A stretch of DNA of 11,109 nt from an uncultured Alphaproteobacteria bacterium (GCA_937903315.1 CALCZO010000219.1:1-11109), one strand, 5' to 3'; shown: positions 1 through 6,530, counted from the first letter of the stretch. Numbers and translations: made by a program. Notes: generated from the letters alone by a model not told the origin.

Positions 1-1
1 G

Positions 2-2302
2 CTGTCCTCGGCCCGACTGGCGATCGCCGACATCCCGGCCTTCGTGCTGATGGAGGATCGCAAGGAGGACAAGCCCGCGCTCGATTTCGAGATCGATCTC
101 GACGCGCGGCAGTTGCTGCACGAGGGCCGCGAGACCGGACGGCTGTCGGTCAAGGCCCGGCGCGACGGCGCGTTGACCTCGATCGAGCGGATCGCGATTA
201 CCGATCTCGATGGCTCCAGCCTGATCGCGTCGGGCTCGCTGGGCGGCGGTGCGCGTCGGATGACGGTCAAGCTCGATGCCACCCGGCTCGATGGCATTGC
301 CGCCATTCTCGAACGGGTTGCGCCCGGCCCGCTCGCATCTGCCCTGCGCCGCCGTGCGCCGCAGTTGCAGCCGGCGCTGCTGGTTGCCACCATTGCCAGC
401 GAGCAGGCCGACGGCACGTTCCAGCTCTCCGCCGACGGGCAGCTGGCCGCCACCGATGTGGCCCTTGCCGGCACCATGACCGTGCGCGGCGACACCACGC
501 TCGGCCTTGACGTGACGCTGGCCAGTGCAGACAGCGCCGCGCTGGTGCGCCAGTTCACCGGAGCGATTGCTGCCGGCCGCACCGACCCGCTGCCCGGCAG
601 GCTGTCCCTGTCGCTGAAGGGCAATCCGCGCGCCACGATGGCGCTGTCGCTGGATGCGGCACTTGCGGGTCTGACCGGCCGCGTGGCCGGTGATATCCGC
701 CTGTTCCAGCCCTTCACGCCATTTTCCGGCACGATCGAAGCCAGCACGCCCGATCTGGGCCCCACCGCCGCGGCCTTTGGCCTTGATCCTGCGCTCGCCC
801 CCGCCGGCGCGCCGGCGCGCATCACCGGTACGCTGGTCAGCCGCCGCGACCAGATCGTGATCGAGGATCTCGCCGGCCGGTTCGGCAGCGCACCGATCAG
901 CGGCGAACTGGCGCTGCAAACGGGTGAGGCGACCCGGTTGATCGGCCAGTTGCGCGTACCTTCGGTTGATTTTGGCCTGCTCGCCGGCGTGGCACTGGGG
1001 CCGTTGCCCGTGCTGACCGACAGCCGGGGCTGGTCGTCGGCCTCGTGGGGCAAGCCCGTAACGCTGCCGGTCGCCGGGGATCTGTGGATCGAGGCGGACA
1101 GGGGCACCGCCCCGTCGGGTCATGCCATCGACAAGCCGAGATTCGTGTTGCGGTTCGATCGCGACAGTATCGGCATCGAACACGCCGACCTCAAGCTTGG
1201 TTCCGGGCGCGTCACCGGCGCGCTTGCCCTCCGGCGGCTCGGCGTTGCGGCCTATCTGACGACGGATATGACGGTGGCCGCCCTGCCGCTGGCGATGCTG
1301 CCGCAGGCTGCGCTGACCGCCACGGCCGATGGCCAGATGCAACTGACAGCGCGGGGCGAGAGCCTTGCCCGGCTTGTCTCGACCCTCTCGGGCACCGGCG
1401 CGTTGCGCCTGCGCGAGGCGACACTGACCAGCTTTGATGCCGACGCCCTGCCGCGACTGCTGGTGACACCGCTCGACCGGATCGATCCGGTGACGGTGCC
1501 GACCGTGCTGCGCTGGTTTGCCGCTGAACTGCCGAAGCAGCCGCTGGCGCTCGGCAACGCCGACTTCGGCGTCGTGGTCATCGACGGGACCGTCCGCCTG
1601 ACCGGAGCGATGCAGATGCGGCCGCCGCTGCGCTTCGAGCCGGGCGGGACGCTCGATCTCGTCCGCCGCACCGCCGATCTCAGGCTTCAGGTTACCGCCC
1701 CCTCGCCCGAGGGCTGGCTGGGCGCGCCGCCGCATCTGATCAGCCAGTGGTCCGGCCCGCTGGGCAGTCTCACCCCGTCTCTGGCCATCGATCCTCTGGT
1801 CAATGGCCTTCTCGCCATAGCCCTGAAACTCGATCTTGAGCGGGCGGAAATCCAGGAACAGGATGCCCGCGAACGGGCCTTCTTCAACCGCCGGCGCCGC
1901 GCGGCGGACGAGGAGCGGCAGGCCCGCGAGGACGCAGAGGACCGCGCCATCGAGAATGCGCGGCTGGTCGAGCGCAATCGTCTTCTCGAAATGGAGCAGG
2001 CCCGCCGGGCGGAGGAACGGGCGCGCGAACAGGCCCGGCTGGAGCTGGAGGCGCGCGAAGCCGCTGAACGTGAGCGCGTCCGCCTTGAACGCGAAGCAGC
2101 GGAGCGCGAGCGGCTTCGGATCGAAAAAGAGGCGCGGGATGCGGCAGAGCGGGCCCGTCTGGCGCGCGAGGAAGCTGAAGCGCGCGCCGCGCGCCCCGCC
2201 CCGCCGCCGGTGACGGCGCCTGCCGTTATCCCGCCCCTTCCGTTGGTCCCGCCCACCGGAGCGCCGCTCGACCTCAGGCCGCCAGCCGCGCCGCCGGGCT
2301 AG
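2..2302 (+). CDS. AsmA-like envelope protein with coiled-coil, proline-rich C-terminus (5' partial)
   Basis: The reading frame is open to the left edge, so the true start lies outside the window; 766 residues are visible. Most of it (to about position 1825) consists of alternating short beta-type segments rich in G, A, L, T and D, with phrases such as 'GRVTGALALRR' and 'SGTGALRLREATL' that are typical of the AsmA/TamB-like C-terminal region. AsmA-family proteins are anchored in the inner membrane by an N-terminal helix (not visible here) and extend into the periplasm, where they are linked to lipid transport and outer-membrane homeostasis. From about 1829 to 2195 the sequence changes to a highly charged Glu/Arg/Ala helix that should form a coiled coil or single stable helix, followed by a Pro-rich tail to the stop. 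The family assignment comes from composition and repeat style, not a catalytic motif. The stop codon overlaps that of the convergent gene at 2299. Confidence 0.75.
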   Translation: MSSARLAIADIPAFVLMEDRKEDKPALDFEIDLDARQLLHEGRETGRLSVKARRDGALTSIERIAITDLDGSSLIASGSLGGGARRMTVKLDATRLDGIAAILERVAPGPLASALRRRAPQLQPALLVATIASEQADGTFQLSADGQLAATDVALAGTMTVRGDTTLGLDVTLASADSAALVRQFTGAIAAGRTDPLPGRLSLSLKGNPRATMALSLDAALAGLTGRVAGDIRLFQPFTPFSGTIEASTPDLGPTAAAFGLDPALAPAGAPARITGTLVSRRDQIVIEDLAGRFGSAPISGELALQTGEATRLIGQLRVPSVDFGLLAGVALGPLPVLTDSRGWSSASWGKPVTLPVAGDLWIEADRGTAPSGHAIDKPRFVLRFDRDSIGIEHADLKLGSGRVTGALALRRLGVAAYLTTDMTVAALPLAMLPQAALTATADGQMQLTARGESLARLVSTLSGTGALRLREATLTSFDADALPRLLVTPLDRIDPVTVPTVLRWFAAELPKQPLALGNADFGVVVIDGTVRLTGAMQMRPPLRFEPGGTLDLVRRTADLRLQVTAPSPEGWLGAPPHLISQWSGPLGSLTPSLAIDPLVNGLLAIALKLDLERAEIQEQDARERAFFNRRRRAADEERQAREDAEDRAIENARLVERNRLLEMEQARRAEERAREQARLELEAREAAERERVRLEREAAERERLRIEKEARDAAERARLAREEAEARAARPAPPPVTAPAVIPPLPLVPPTGAPLDLRPPAAPPG

Positions 2303-2535
2303 CCCCTCTCTGCGCCGCGCCGCCTTTCAAGAGCATCGTTGAGCACGAACACGCGGATCGCGGACGACAGGTTGGCGTCGGTACGGTCAGCATCAATGGC
2401 TGCGACCAGCGCCGCGATGCTGCATCCCTGCCGTGCGGCAATCGCCCGGACACCGTCCCAGAACGCGGCTTCGAGCGAAATCGACGTGCGATGCCCGGCG
2501 ATCGACAGCGACCGCTTGACCACACGTGCGCTCAA
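2299..2535 (-). CDS. Ribbon-helix-helix domain protein (RHH_4 type), TTG start
   Basis: This 78-residue protein has the layout of the short ribbon-helix-helix family common in alphaproteobacteria: a basic N-terminus (VVKRSLSIAGHRTSISLE), then 'AFWDGVRAIA' and 'LVAAIDADR', ending with 'NLSSAIRVFVL'. RHH proteins usually bind DNA as dimers through the N-terminal strand; the target of this one is unknown. The start is read as TTG at 2535-2533, because it gives the usual N-terminus of the family and overlaps the TGA of the upstream DUF4169 gene (TTGA), which implies translational coupling. Only a weak GGA lies upstream, consistent with reinitiation. Its TAG stop shares the palindrome CTAG with the stop of the AsmA-like gene. 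The domain call is confident; a regulatory role is inferred. Confidence 0.85.
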   Translation of the reverse strand: MSARVVKRSLSIAGHRTSISLEAAFWDGVRAIAARQGCSIAALVAAIDADRTDANLSSAIRVFVLNDALERRRGAERG

Positions 2536-2732
2536 TGGGGCTTGTCCGGCGAGGCGGCGCCAACCAGCCGCAAACCGTCGAGCCGGGCCTGATCCTTGGT
2601 CTGTTCGGCCTTAAGCCGCTGCCGCTCGGCCTTGGTCATGCCATAGACGATCCGGCTTTCCGCTGCTGTCGCTTCGGCCCCGGCGCGCGCCCTGGCCTTG
2701 CGGGCCTTCCTCAGGTTGATGATCTCGGCCAT
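2532..2732 (-). CDS. DUF4169 family small protein
   Basis: This 66-residue, strongly basic and helical protein begins 'MAEIINLRKARKARARA' and carries the later phrases 'YGMTKAERQRLKAE' and 'LDGLRLV'. Together these are the signature of DUF4169, an alphaproteobacterial family of unknown function. There is no signal peptide or membrane segment, and the Arg/Lys-rich first third could contact nucleic acid, though that is speculation. The ATG at 2732-2730 is preceded by GAGG with a 6-base spacer, a good ribosome binding site. The gene overlaps the RHH gene by TTGA, so the two are probably made together. The pairing of DUF4169 with an RHH protein suggests a shared job, which is not established. Confidence 0.85.
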   Translation of the reverse strand: MAEIINLRKARKARARAGAEATAAESRIVYGMTKAERQRLKAEQTKDQARLDGLRLVGAASPDKPH

Positions 2733-2760
2733 GACAAACCTCGCGGGGGGTACTGGCGCA

Positions 2761-2789
2761 ACGATAGCGGCTCGTGCGCCGGCAGAAAA
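2761..2789 (-). promoter_or_regulatory. Weak candidate promoter for DUF4169-RHH
   Basis: On the minus strand, TATCGT (2766-2761) resembles a -10 box (4 of 6) and lies 17 bases after TTTTCT (2789-2784), a poor -35 (3 of 6). It falls in the 67-bp gap after the EamA gene. It would let the DUF4169-RHH pair be expressed separately, but read-through from the transporter gene is equally possible. Confidence 0.25.
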
Positions 2790-2799
2790 GAGGCTGCCG

Positions 2800-3705
2800 C
2801 TACTCCCCGCGCGCTTCGGCCGCGATCAGCTCCTCCTGCCCGGCCCGCTTCTCGTCAAAGAAGATCCAGATGCCGGCAACGATGATGATCGCGGCGCCGA
2901 TCAGTGTCGTCAGCGCCGGCACATCGCCGAACACGAACCAGCCGAGCACCACGGCCCAGACGATCAGCGTGTACTGGTAGGGCACCACCGTGCTGGCCGG
3001 CGCCAGTTTCAGCGACCGGTTGGTGGCGACATGGGCCAGCATCGCAACGATGCCGAGCAGCCCGAGCAGCAGATAATCGCGGAGGCTCGGTGGCGTCCAC
3101 GAGAACGGCGCCAGCACCGCGCCCAGCCCCAACGCCGCCGCCGTCTGCCATGCGACCAGCGTGGTGTCGGGCGTGCCGCGCAATTGCCGGGTGACGATCA
3201 TCATGACACCGAAGGCGAGGCTGCCGAGAAACGCGATCAGCATCGGCCAGCCGAACAGCGCCCCGCCAGGATTGAGCGCGATGACGACACCGACAAAGCC
3301 GATGCCGATGGCAATCCAGCGCCGCAGCGGAATGCGCTCGCCAAGGACCGGGCCGGCCATCACCGCGACATAGATCGGCGTCGCCAGATAGAAGGTCGAT
3401 GTCTCGACCAGCGGCATGGTGCTGACCGCCCAGTAGAAAAACGCAACCTCGACCGTCGACAGGGAAATCCGCAGCATTTGCAGCCCGGGCCGTGGCGGAT
3501 GCAGCACCTCATGCCAGCCCTGCCGCTGCATCGCCGGTGCCAGCACCGCCAGCGCGGCAACCGAGCGGATCAGCAGCAACTGGCCGACGGAATAGGCGCC
3601 AAGCAGCCATTTGCCCATCGCGTCGTTGAACGCGAACATCATCATGCCAAGGCACATGAAGGCGATACCGGCAAGGGTGGGGCGGCGGGCAAGAAAGGCG
3701 AGCAT
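2800..3705 (-). CDS. EamA/DMT-family transporter
   Basis: This is a 301-residue integral membrane protein with about ten hydrophobic segments arranged as two EamA repeats, the usual size and layout of drug/metabolite transporters. Visible family phrases include 'FAFNDAMGKWLL' in the first helix region, 'YLATPIYVAVMAGPVLGERIPLRRW' split across helices 4-5, and 'VPYQYTLIVWAVVLGW' in the second repeat, followed by a Glu-rich cytoplasmic tail. Members export or import amino acids, nucleotide derivatives, riboflavin or other metabolites; nothing here fixes the substrate. The ATG at 3705 has no recognisable Shine-Dalgarno sequence. A stable hairpin (3712-3735) and a perfect palindrome (3777-3788) lie just upstream. 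It is in line with lrgAB, 89 bp downstream of lrgB, so it may be part of the same transcript or have its own control. Confidence 0.9.
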   Translation of the reverse strand: MLAFLARRPTLAGIAFMCLGMMMFAFNDAMGKWLLGAYSVGQLLLIRSVAALAVLAPAMQRQGWHEVLHPPRPGLQMLRISLSTVEVAFFYWAVSTMPLVETSTFYLATPIYVAVMAGPVLGERIPLRRWIAIGIGFVGVVIALNPGGALFGWPMLIAFLGSLAFGVMMIVTRQLRGTPDTTLVAWQTAAALGLGAVLAPFSWTPPSLRDYLLLGLLGIVAMLAHVATNRSLKLAPASTVVPYQYTLIVWAVVLGWFVFGDVPALTTLIGAAIIIVAGIWIFFDEKRAGQEELIAAEARGE

Positions 3706-3711
3706 GGCAGT

Positions 3712-3735
3712 GCGGGTCCGGGGTCAGCGACCCGC
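3712..3735 (-). promoter_or_regulatory. Hairpin immediately upstream of the EamA start codon
   Basis: GCGGGTC (3712-3718) and GACCCGC (3729-3735) are exact reverse complements separated by 10 bases. A competing 5-bp arm pair, GGGTC/GACCC, lies at 3721-3733. On the minus-strand mRNA the hairpin ends 6 bases before the ATG at 3705, where a ribosome binding site would be. It could reduce translation initiation; no function is shown. Confidence 0.4.
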
Positions 3736-3776
3736 GCTTGTGACCGAACTCGCGCGCCGCGGCAAGGATCAAATCC

Positions 3777-3788
3777 GTGTGATCACAC
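3777..3788. promoter_or_regulatory. Perfect 12-bp palindrome GTGTGATCACAC, candidate operator
   Basis: The sequence is a perfect dyad with no spacer, lying 6 bases past the lrgB stop and about 70 bp upstream of the EamA gene. It resembles a compact regulator half-site pair (TGTGA/TCACA) but lacks the 6-bp spacer of a CRP site. No T-run follows on either strand, so it is not a standard terminator. I read it as a possible operator for the transporter gene. Confidence 0.4.
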
Positions 3789-3794
3789 CGGGCC

Positions 3795-4523
3795 TCACCC
3801 CTGGACCATCAGCCAGCGGAACAGCGGCGGCGCCAGCAGCGCCGTCAGCACCGCGTTCAGCGCCATGGCGATGGCAGCGAACGCCCCAGCCTCGGGCGAG
3901 AATTGCAAGGCGCGCGCCGTGCCGATGCCATGGGCCGCGATGCCGACGGCAAACCCTGCCGCCCGCGCCTCGCCAAGACCCAGCGCGCCGAGCAGCGGCA
4001 AGCCGACCATCGCGCCGAAAATCCCGGTCAGGATCACCAGCACAGCCGTCAGCGCCGGATCGCCGCCCATCCCCTCGGACACCGCCATGGCAATCGCCGC
4101 CGTCACCGATTTGGGCGCCATCGACGCCATCACCGCCGGCGACACCCCGAAAGCCATGAGGATCAGCACCGCCGACACCAGCGTCACGACAGAGCCGGCC
4201 ACCAGCGCCGCCGCCATCGGCACCAGCGCGCGGCGCACCGCATGACGGTTCTCATACAGCGGCACCGCCAGCGCCACCGTCGCCGGGCCAAGCAGGAAAT
4301 GGACGAATTGCGCCCCATCGAAATAGCGATCGTAGGGCACGCCGAGACCCAACAGAACCGCGCCGATCATCGCCGCCGCGATCAGCACCGGATTGGCCAA
4401 GGGATGACGCCGCGCGGCCTGCGACAGCCGGTCTGCCAGCCCGTAGGCGACCAGCGTCACGGTCAGCCACAGCAGCGGTCGCTCGGCCAGATAAACCCAC
4501 AGCGCGAACGGATCACGGGTCAT
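3795..4523 (-). CDS. lrgB: LrgB family membrane protein
   Basis: This 242-residue protein carries the LrgB signatures in order: 'GPATVALAVPLY' (79-90), 'PKSVTAAIAM' (137-146) and 'GIAAHGIGTA' (194-203), with about seven hydrophobic segments. LrgB/CidB proteins work with a small holin-like partner. In Staphylococcus the pair is tied to control of murein hydrolases; related pairs in Bacillus act in pyruvate uptake, and the plant homologue PLGG1 carries glycolate/glycerate, so a carboxylate transport role is plausible. The ATG (4523-4521) overlaps the lrgA TGA as ATGA, and GGGAGG sits 6 bases upstream of it, so translation is coupled yet has its own strong site. No LytTR-type regulator gene lies nearby in the window. 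Confidence 0.93.
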   Translation of the reverse strand: MTRDPFALWVYLAERPLLWLTVTLVAYGLADRLSQAARRHPLANPVLIAAAMIGAVLLGLGVPYDRYFDGAQFVHFLLGPATVALAVPLYENRHAVRRALVPMAAALVAGSVVTLVSAVLILMAFGVSPAVMASMAPKSVTAAIAMAVSEGMGGDPALTAVLVILTGIFGAMVGLPLLGALGLGEARAAGFAVGIAAHGIGTARALQFSPEAGAFAAIAMALNAVLTALLAPPLFRWLMVQG

Positions 4524-4900
4524 GCCGGACCTCCCGCGCTGCGGCGGGCCAGCGCGCGGAAGACCAGCGCCGAGACGACAAGCCCCAGCACCGACGAGAC
4601 GACGAGCGCCACCACAAGCGCAACCCCGTCACGACCGAGCACATCGAGCCGCTGGATCACCCCGACCCCGGCCGGCACGAACAGCAGCGACAGGTGCCTG
4701 AGCAGCCCATGCGCCGTCGCCTCGAGCGTTCCATCCCCCGACGCTGCCGGCAGCACCGCGCTGATCCGCTGACGCCAGGCCATCACAGCAAACAGCAGCA
4801 TCAGCCCGATCACCGGCCCCGGAACCGGCACGCCGCTCATCCGCGCCACGACCTCGCCCGCAAGCTGACAGGCCAGAAGCACCGCAAAAACCTGAACCAT
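4520..4900 (-). CDS. lrgA: CidA/LrgA family holin-like membrane protein
   Basis: The protein is 126 residues with four hydrophobic segments and the family pattern 'CQLAGEVVARMSGVPVPGPVIGLML' (broken across helices 1-2), then 'LLRHLSLLFVPAGVGVI', the conserved central stretch of CidA/LrgA. It is the partner of LrgB, with which it forms an inner-membrane complex. The frame stays open to 4966, but I place the start at the ATG 4900-4898 because GGGGAGGG lies 5 bases upstream and because the protein then begins directly with helix 1 (MVQVFAVLL), as in relatives. The 22-residue upstream extension is Arg-rich and lacks support. It is the first gene of the minus-strand run and divergent from the cold shock gene. 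Confidence 0.93.
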   Translation of the reverse strand: MVQVFAVLLACQLAGEVVARMSGVPVPGPVIGLMLLFAVMAWRQRISAVLPAASGDGTLEATAHGLLRHLSLLFVPAGVGVIQRLDVLGRDGVALVVALVVSSVLGLVVSALVFRALARRSAGGPA

Positions 4901-5151
4901 GACACCCTCCCCGGCGCACTGTGCCGCCATCCGCCGCCGCAGTTCAACCGCCTTCACGCGGGGCATTGGACAAATCGCGGATTGATGGTAAGCTCCCGCC
5001 CATCGACTTTGGCTGGACTAACGTTCCGTCCGGGCATTCCTCGGCGGTTCAGACCGACGCCCCAAGTTCGACCACAACCCGGGGCAGTGCATACGCTCTG
5101 AACCACGCTCAACTTGGCTTGCTCGCAGGCCGCCGAAGGAAAGACTATTCG
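4901..5151. other. Divergent intergenic region between lrgA and the cold shock gene
   Basis: These 251 bases should hold the promoters of both lrgA (minus) and the cold shock gene (plus), but I could not pick a convincing -35/-10 pair for either. TTGGAC (4966-4971) with TAAGCT (4989-4994) at 17 bp spacing is a weak match. The plus-strand leader contains a possible GCCCC/GGGGC stem (5059-5063 with 5081-5085). A long structured leader would be normal for a cold shock gene. AGGA at 5137-5140 is the likely ribosome binding site of the cold shock gene, 11 bases before its ATG. Confidence 0.35.
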
Positions 5152-5364
5152 ATGCTGAACGGAACCGTGAAATGGTTCAACACCCAGAAGGGCTATGGCT
5201 TCATTCAGCCGGACGCTGGCGGGCCTGATGTGTTTGTGCACATCACCGCTGTGCAGCGTGCCGGTCTGCGCGAGCTGCGCGAGGGTGACAAGATCTCCTA
5301 CGAGCTGGTGACCGACCGTCGCACCGGCAAGCAGTCCGCCGGCAACCTCCAGCTCGCCGGCTGA
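5152..5364 (+). CDS. Cold shock domain protein (CspA family)
   Basis: This 70-residue single cold-shock domain protein starts 'MLNGTVKWFNTQKGYGFI'. RNP1 is K13-I18 (KGYGFI) and RNP2 is V27-I31 (VFVHI); W8, F17, F28 and H30 are the expected aromatic/basic nucleic-acid-binding positions. Such proteins bind single-stranded RNA or DNA, melt RNA secondary structure and act as chaperones or antiterminators; whether this copy is cold-induced cannot be told. The frame is open upstream to 4921, but length and domain boundaries fix the ATG at 5152, with AGGA 11 bases before it. prmA follows after 32 bp in the same direction, so the two may be cotranscribed, although a small hairpin (TTCCC/GGGAA, 5365-5381) lies between them. 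Confidence 0.96.
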   Translation: MLNGTVKWFNTQKGYGFIQPDAGGPDVFVHITAVQRAGLRELREGDKISYELVTDRRTGKQSAGNLQLAG

Positions 5365-5396
5365 TTCCCCTTTACCGGGAACGGCAGGACGGCTAA

Positions 5397-6308
5397 GTGC
5401 GCGCCATGCGCGAAGGTCTCCTGCCGAACAATGCAACACATCTTCTCCGCCTCGAGGCGGAGGAGACTCTGGCCCGCCGGGCCGCTGACATCCTGACCGA
5501 ACTGCTCCCGCCCGAGGAAACCGCCGCTGCGGCCTTCGAGGTTGATGACGGGCGGATCTGGTCGCTGGAGGTCTATTTTGCCACACAGCCTGACGAAGCG
5601 ATGGTTCGCGCCATGCTGTCCGGCATCGTCGGCGCCACGCTCGCGCAACAGGCTGAATTTGCGAAAATCGACCAGAAGGACTGGGTCGCCGCCTCGCTTG
5701 AAGGGCTGGCCCCGGTCCGTGCCGGGCAGTTCGTGGTGCACGGCAGCCACGACCGGCATCGCCCGCGCGCCAATGAAATCGCCATCGAGATCGAGGCGGC
5801 GCTCGCCTTCGGCACCGGCCATCACGGCACGACGCGCGGCTGTCTCCTGCATTTCGCCGATGTGCTGAAACAGCGCCGACCGCAGCGGGTGCTCGATGTC
5901 GGCACCGGCACCGGCCTGCTCGCCATCGCCGCCGCGCGCGCGCTGAAGCAGACGGTCTATGCCGGTGACATCGATCCGGTCTCGACCCTGACCGCACGCA
6001 ACAATGCCCGCGCCAACCGCGCCGGGGCCTGGCTGCGCCCGGTGACGGCATCCGGCGTCCGCCATCCCGATCTGATCGGCGAGGCTCCCTACGATCTGAT
6101 TTTCGCCAATATCCTCGCCCGGCCGCTGATGCGGCTGGCGCCGTCGATCGCCGCAGTCGCCACCGCGCGGGCGACGCTGATCCTGTCCGGCCTGCTGGCG
6201 CGCGACGTCAACGGCATCCTCGCCACCTATCGGCAGCAGGGGTTCCGGCTCGTCCGGCGCTATGATCTCGAAGGATGGGTCAGCCTGAACCTCAAACGGG
6301 GCGGCTGA
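5397..6308 (+). CDS. prmA: Ribosomal protein L11 methyltransferase
   Basis: PrmA trimethylates lysine and N-terminal amino groups of ribosomal protein L11, using S-adenosylmethionine. The product is 303 residues (E. coli PrmA is about 293). The PrmA hallmark 'AFGTGHHGTT' is at about 137-146; SAM motif I is 'VLDVGTGTG' (165-173); the acidic loop after strand 2 is 'GDIDP' (D191, D193); and the catalytic-loop motif 'NILARPL' begins at N238. The start is GTG at 5397, with AGGA 7 bases upstream; ATG at 5406 is an alternative with poorer spacing (16 bases). The N-terminal L11-recognition half is more divergent, as usual. The gene stops 12 bp before the convergent small gene, with a perfect 17-bp palindrome spanning the junction. 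Confidence 0.95.
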   Translation: MRAMREGLLPNNATHLLRLEAEETLARRAADILTELLPPEETAAAAFEVDDGRIWSLEVYFATQPDEAMVRAMLSGIVGATLAQQAEFAKIDQKDWVAASLEGLAPVRAGQFVVHGSHDRHRPRANEIAIEIEAALAFGTGHHGTTRGCLLHFADVLKQRRPQRVLDVGTGTGLLAIAAARALKQTVYAGDIDPVSTLTARNNARANRAGAWLRPVTASGVRHPDLIGEAPYDLIFANILARPLMRLAPSIAAVATARATLILSGLLARDVNGILATYRQQGFRLVRRYDLEGWVSLNLKRGG

Positions 6309-6314
6309 CCCGTC

Positions 6315-6331
6315 TGCCGTTCAGAACGGCA
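6315..6331. repeat. Perfect 8-1-8 inverted repeat at the prmA / small-gene junction
   Basis: TGCCGTTC (6315-6322) and GAACGGCA (6324-6331) are exact reverse complements around a single A. In RNA this gives a 6-bp stem with a 5-base loop on either strand. It includes the TGA and last codons of the minus-strand gene and lies 6 bases past the prmA stop. It could act as a two-way transcription stop, but no T-run follows it on either strand. Confidence 0.5.
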
Positions 6332-6530
6332 TGTTCTCACGGTCCATGTCGGGATTGTGCTCGGCAAGGTGCTGGATCTCCTCGACGATATGCTCTTCGC
6401 GCGCATGCTCGCGCTCGACGTGCTCGTCGTGGACATGCTTGACCACGCTGACGATCTTCTCGATCAGCCCGTGCGGCTCGGTTTCGGCGGTCTGTTCAGG
6501 CGCATTGGCGCGCTGGTGAATCGAGGCCAT
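6321..6530 (-). CDS. Small His-rich protein with SSB-like C-terminal tail (paralogue of 6694-6915)
   Basis: I do not recognise this 69-residue protein as a named family. Residues 22-58 should form one long charged helix rich in His, Glu and Val, with nine His in the whole protein (H5, H20, H32, H34, H37, H42, H47, H54, H58). A short acidic linker leads to the exact C-terminus DRENMPF. Its last 27 residues align without gaps with those of the protein at 6694-6915 (nine identities, several conservative changes), so the two are homologous. The tail resembles the SSB C-terminal tip (acidic residues, then Ile/Leu, Pro, Phe at the end). The ATG at 6530 has GGAG about 10 bases upstream. There is no signal peptide, membrane segment or cysteine, so it is probably cytoplasmic. 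Function is unknown. Confidence 0.75.
   Translation of the reverse strand: MASIHQRANAPEQTAETEPHGLIEKIVSVVKHVHDEHVEREHAREEHIVEEIQHLAEHNPDMDRENMPF

Noticed and set aside
2030..2190. DNA repeat in the coiled-coil part of the AsmA-like gene
   Set aside because: The repetition follows from Glu/Arg/Ala heptads in the protein; the DNA units are imperfect and not a tandem repeat array.
2780..2799. CGGCAG/CTGCCG stem after the EamA gene as a terminator
   Set aside because: The stem is 6 bp with an 8-base loop and there is no T-run on the minus strand after it.
2698..4245. Long plus-strand open frame (about 515 codons) across the transporter and lrgB genes
   Set aside because: It is antisense to two clear membrane-protein genes, its translation is Arg/His/Gln-rich low-complexity, and it matches nothing recognisable. 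Long antisense frames are expected in GC-rich DNA.
4901..4966. 22-codon upstream extension of LrgA
   Set aside because: The internal ATG at 4900 has a near-perfect Shine-Dalgarno and starts exactly at the first membrane helix.
4921..5151. 77-codon upstream extension of the cold shock protein
   Set aside because: CspA proteins of this type are about 70 residues and start at MLNGTVKWF; the extension shows no conserved feature.
5365..5381. TTCCC/GGGAA hairpin between the cold shock gene and prmA as a terminator
   Set aside because: The stem is only 5 bp and no T-run follows; at best it attenuates read-through.
4954..6051. Minus-strand open frame across the cold shock and prmA genes
   Set aside because: It is a shadow frame over two well-identified genes, with an Arg/Ala-rich product and no motif.
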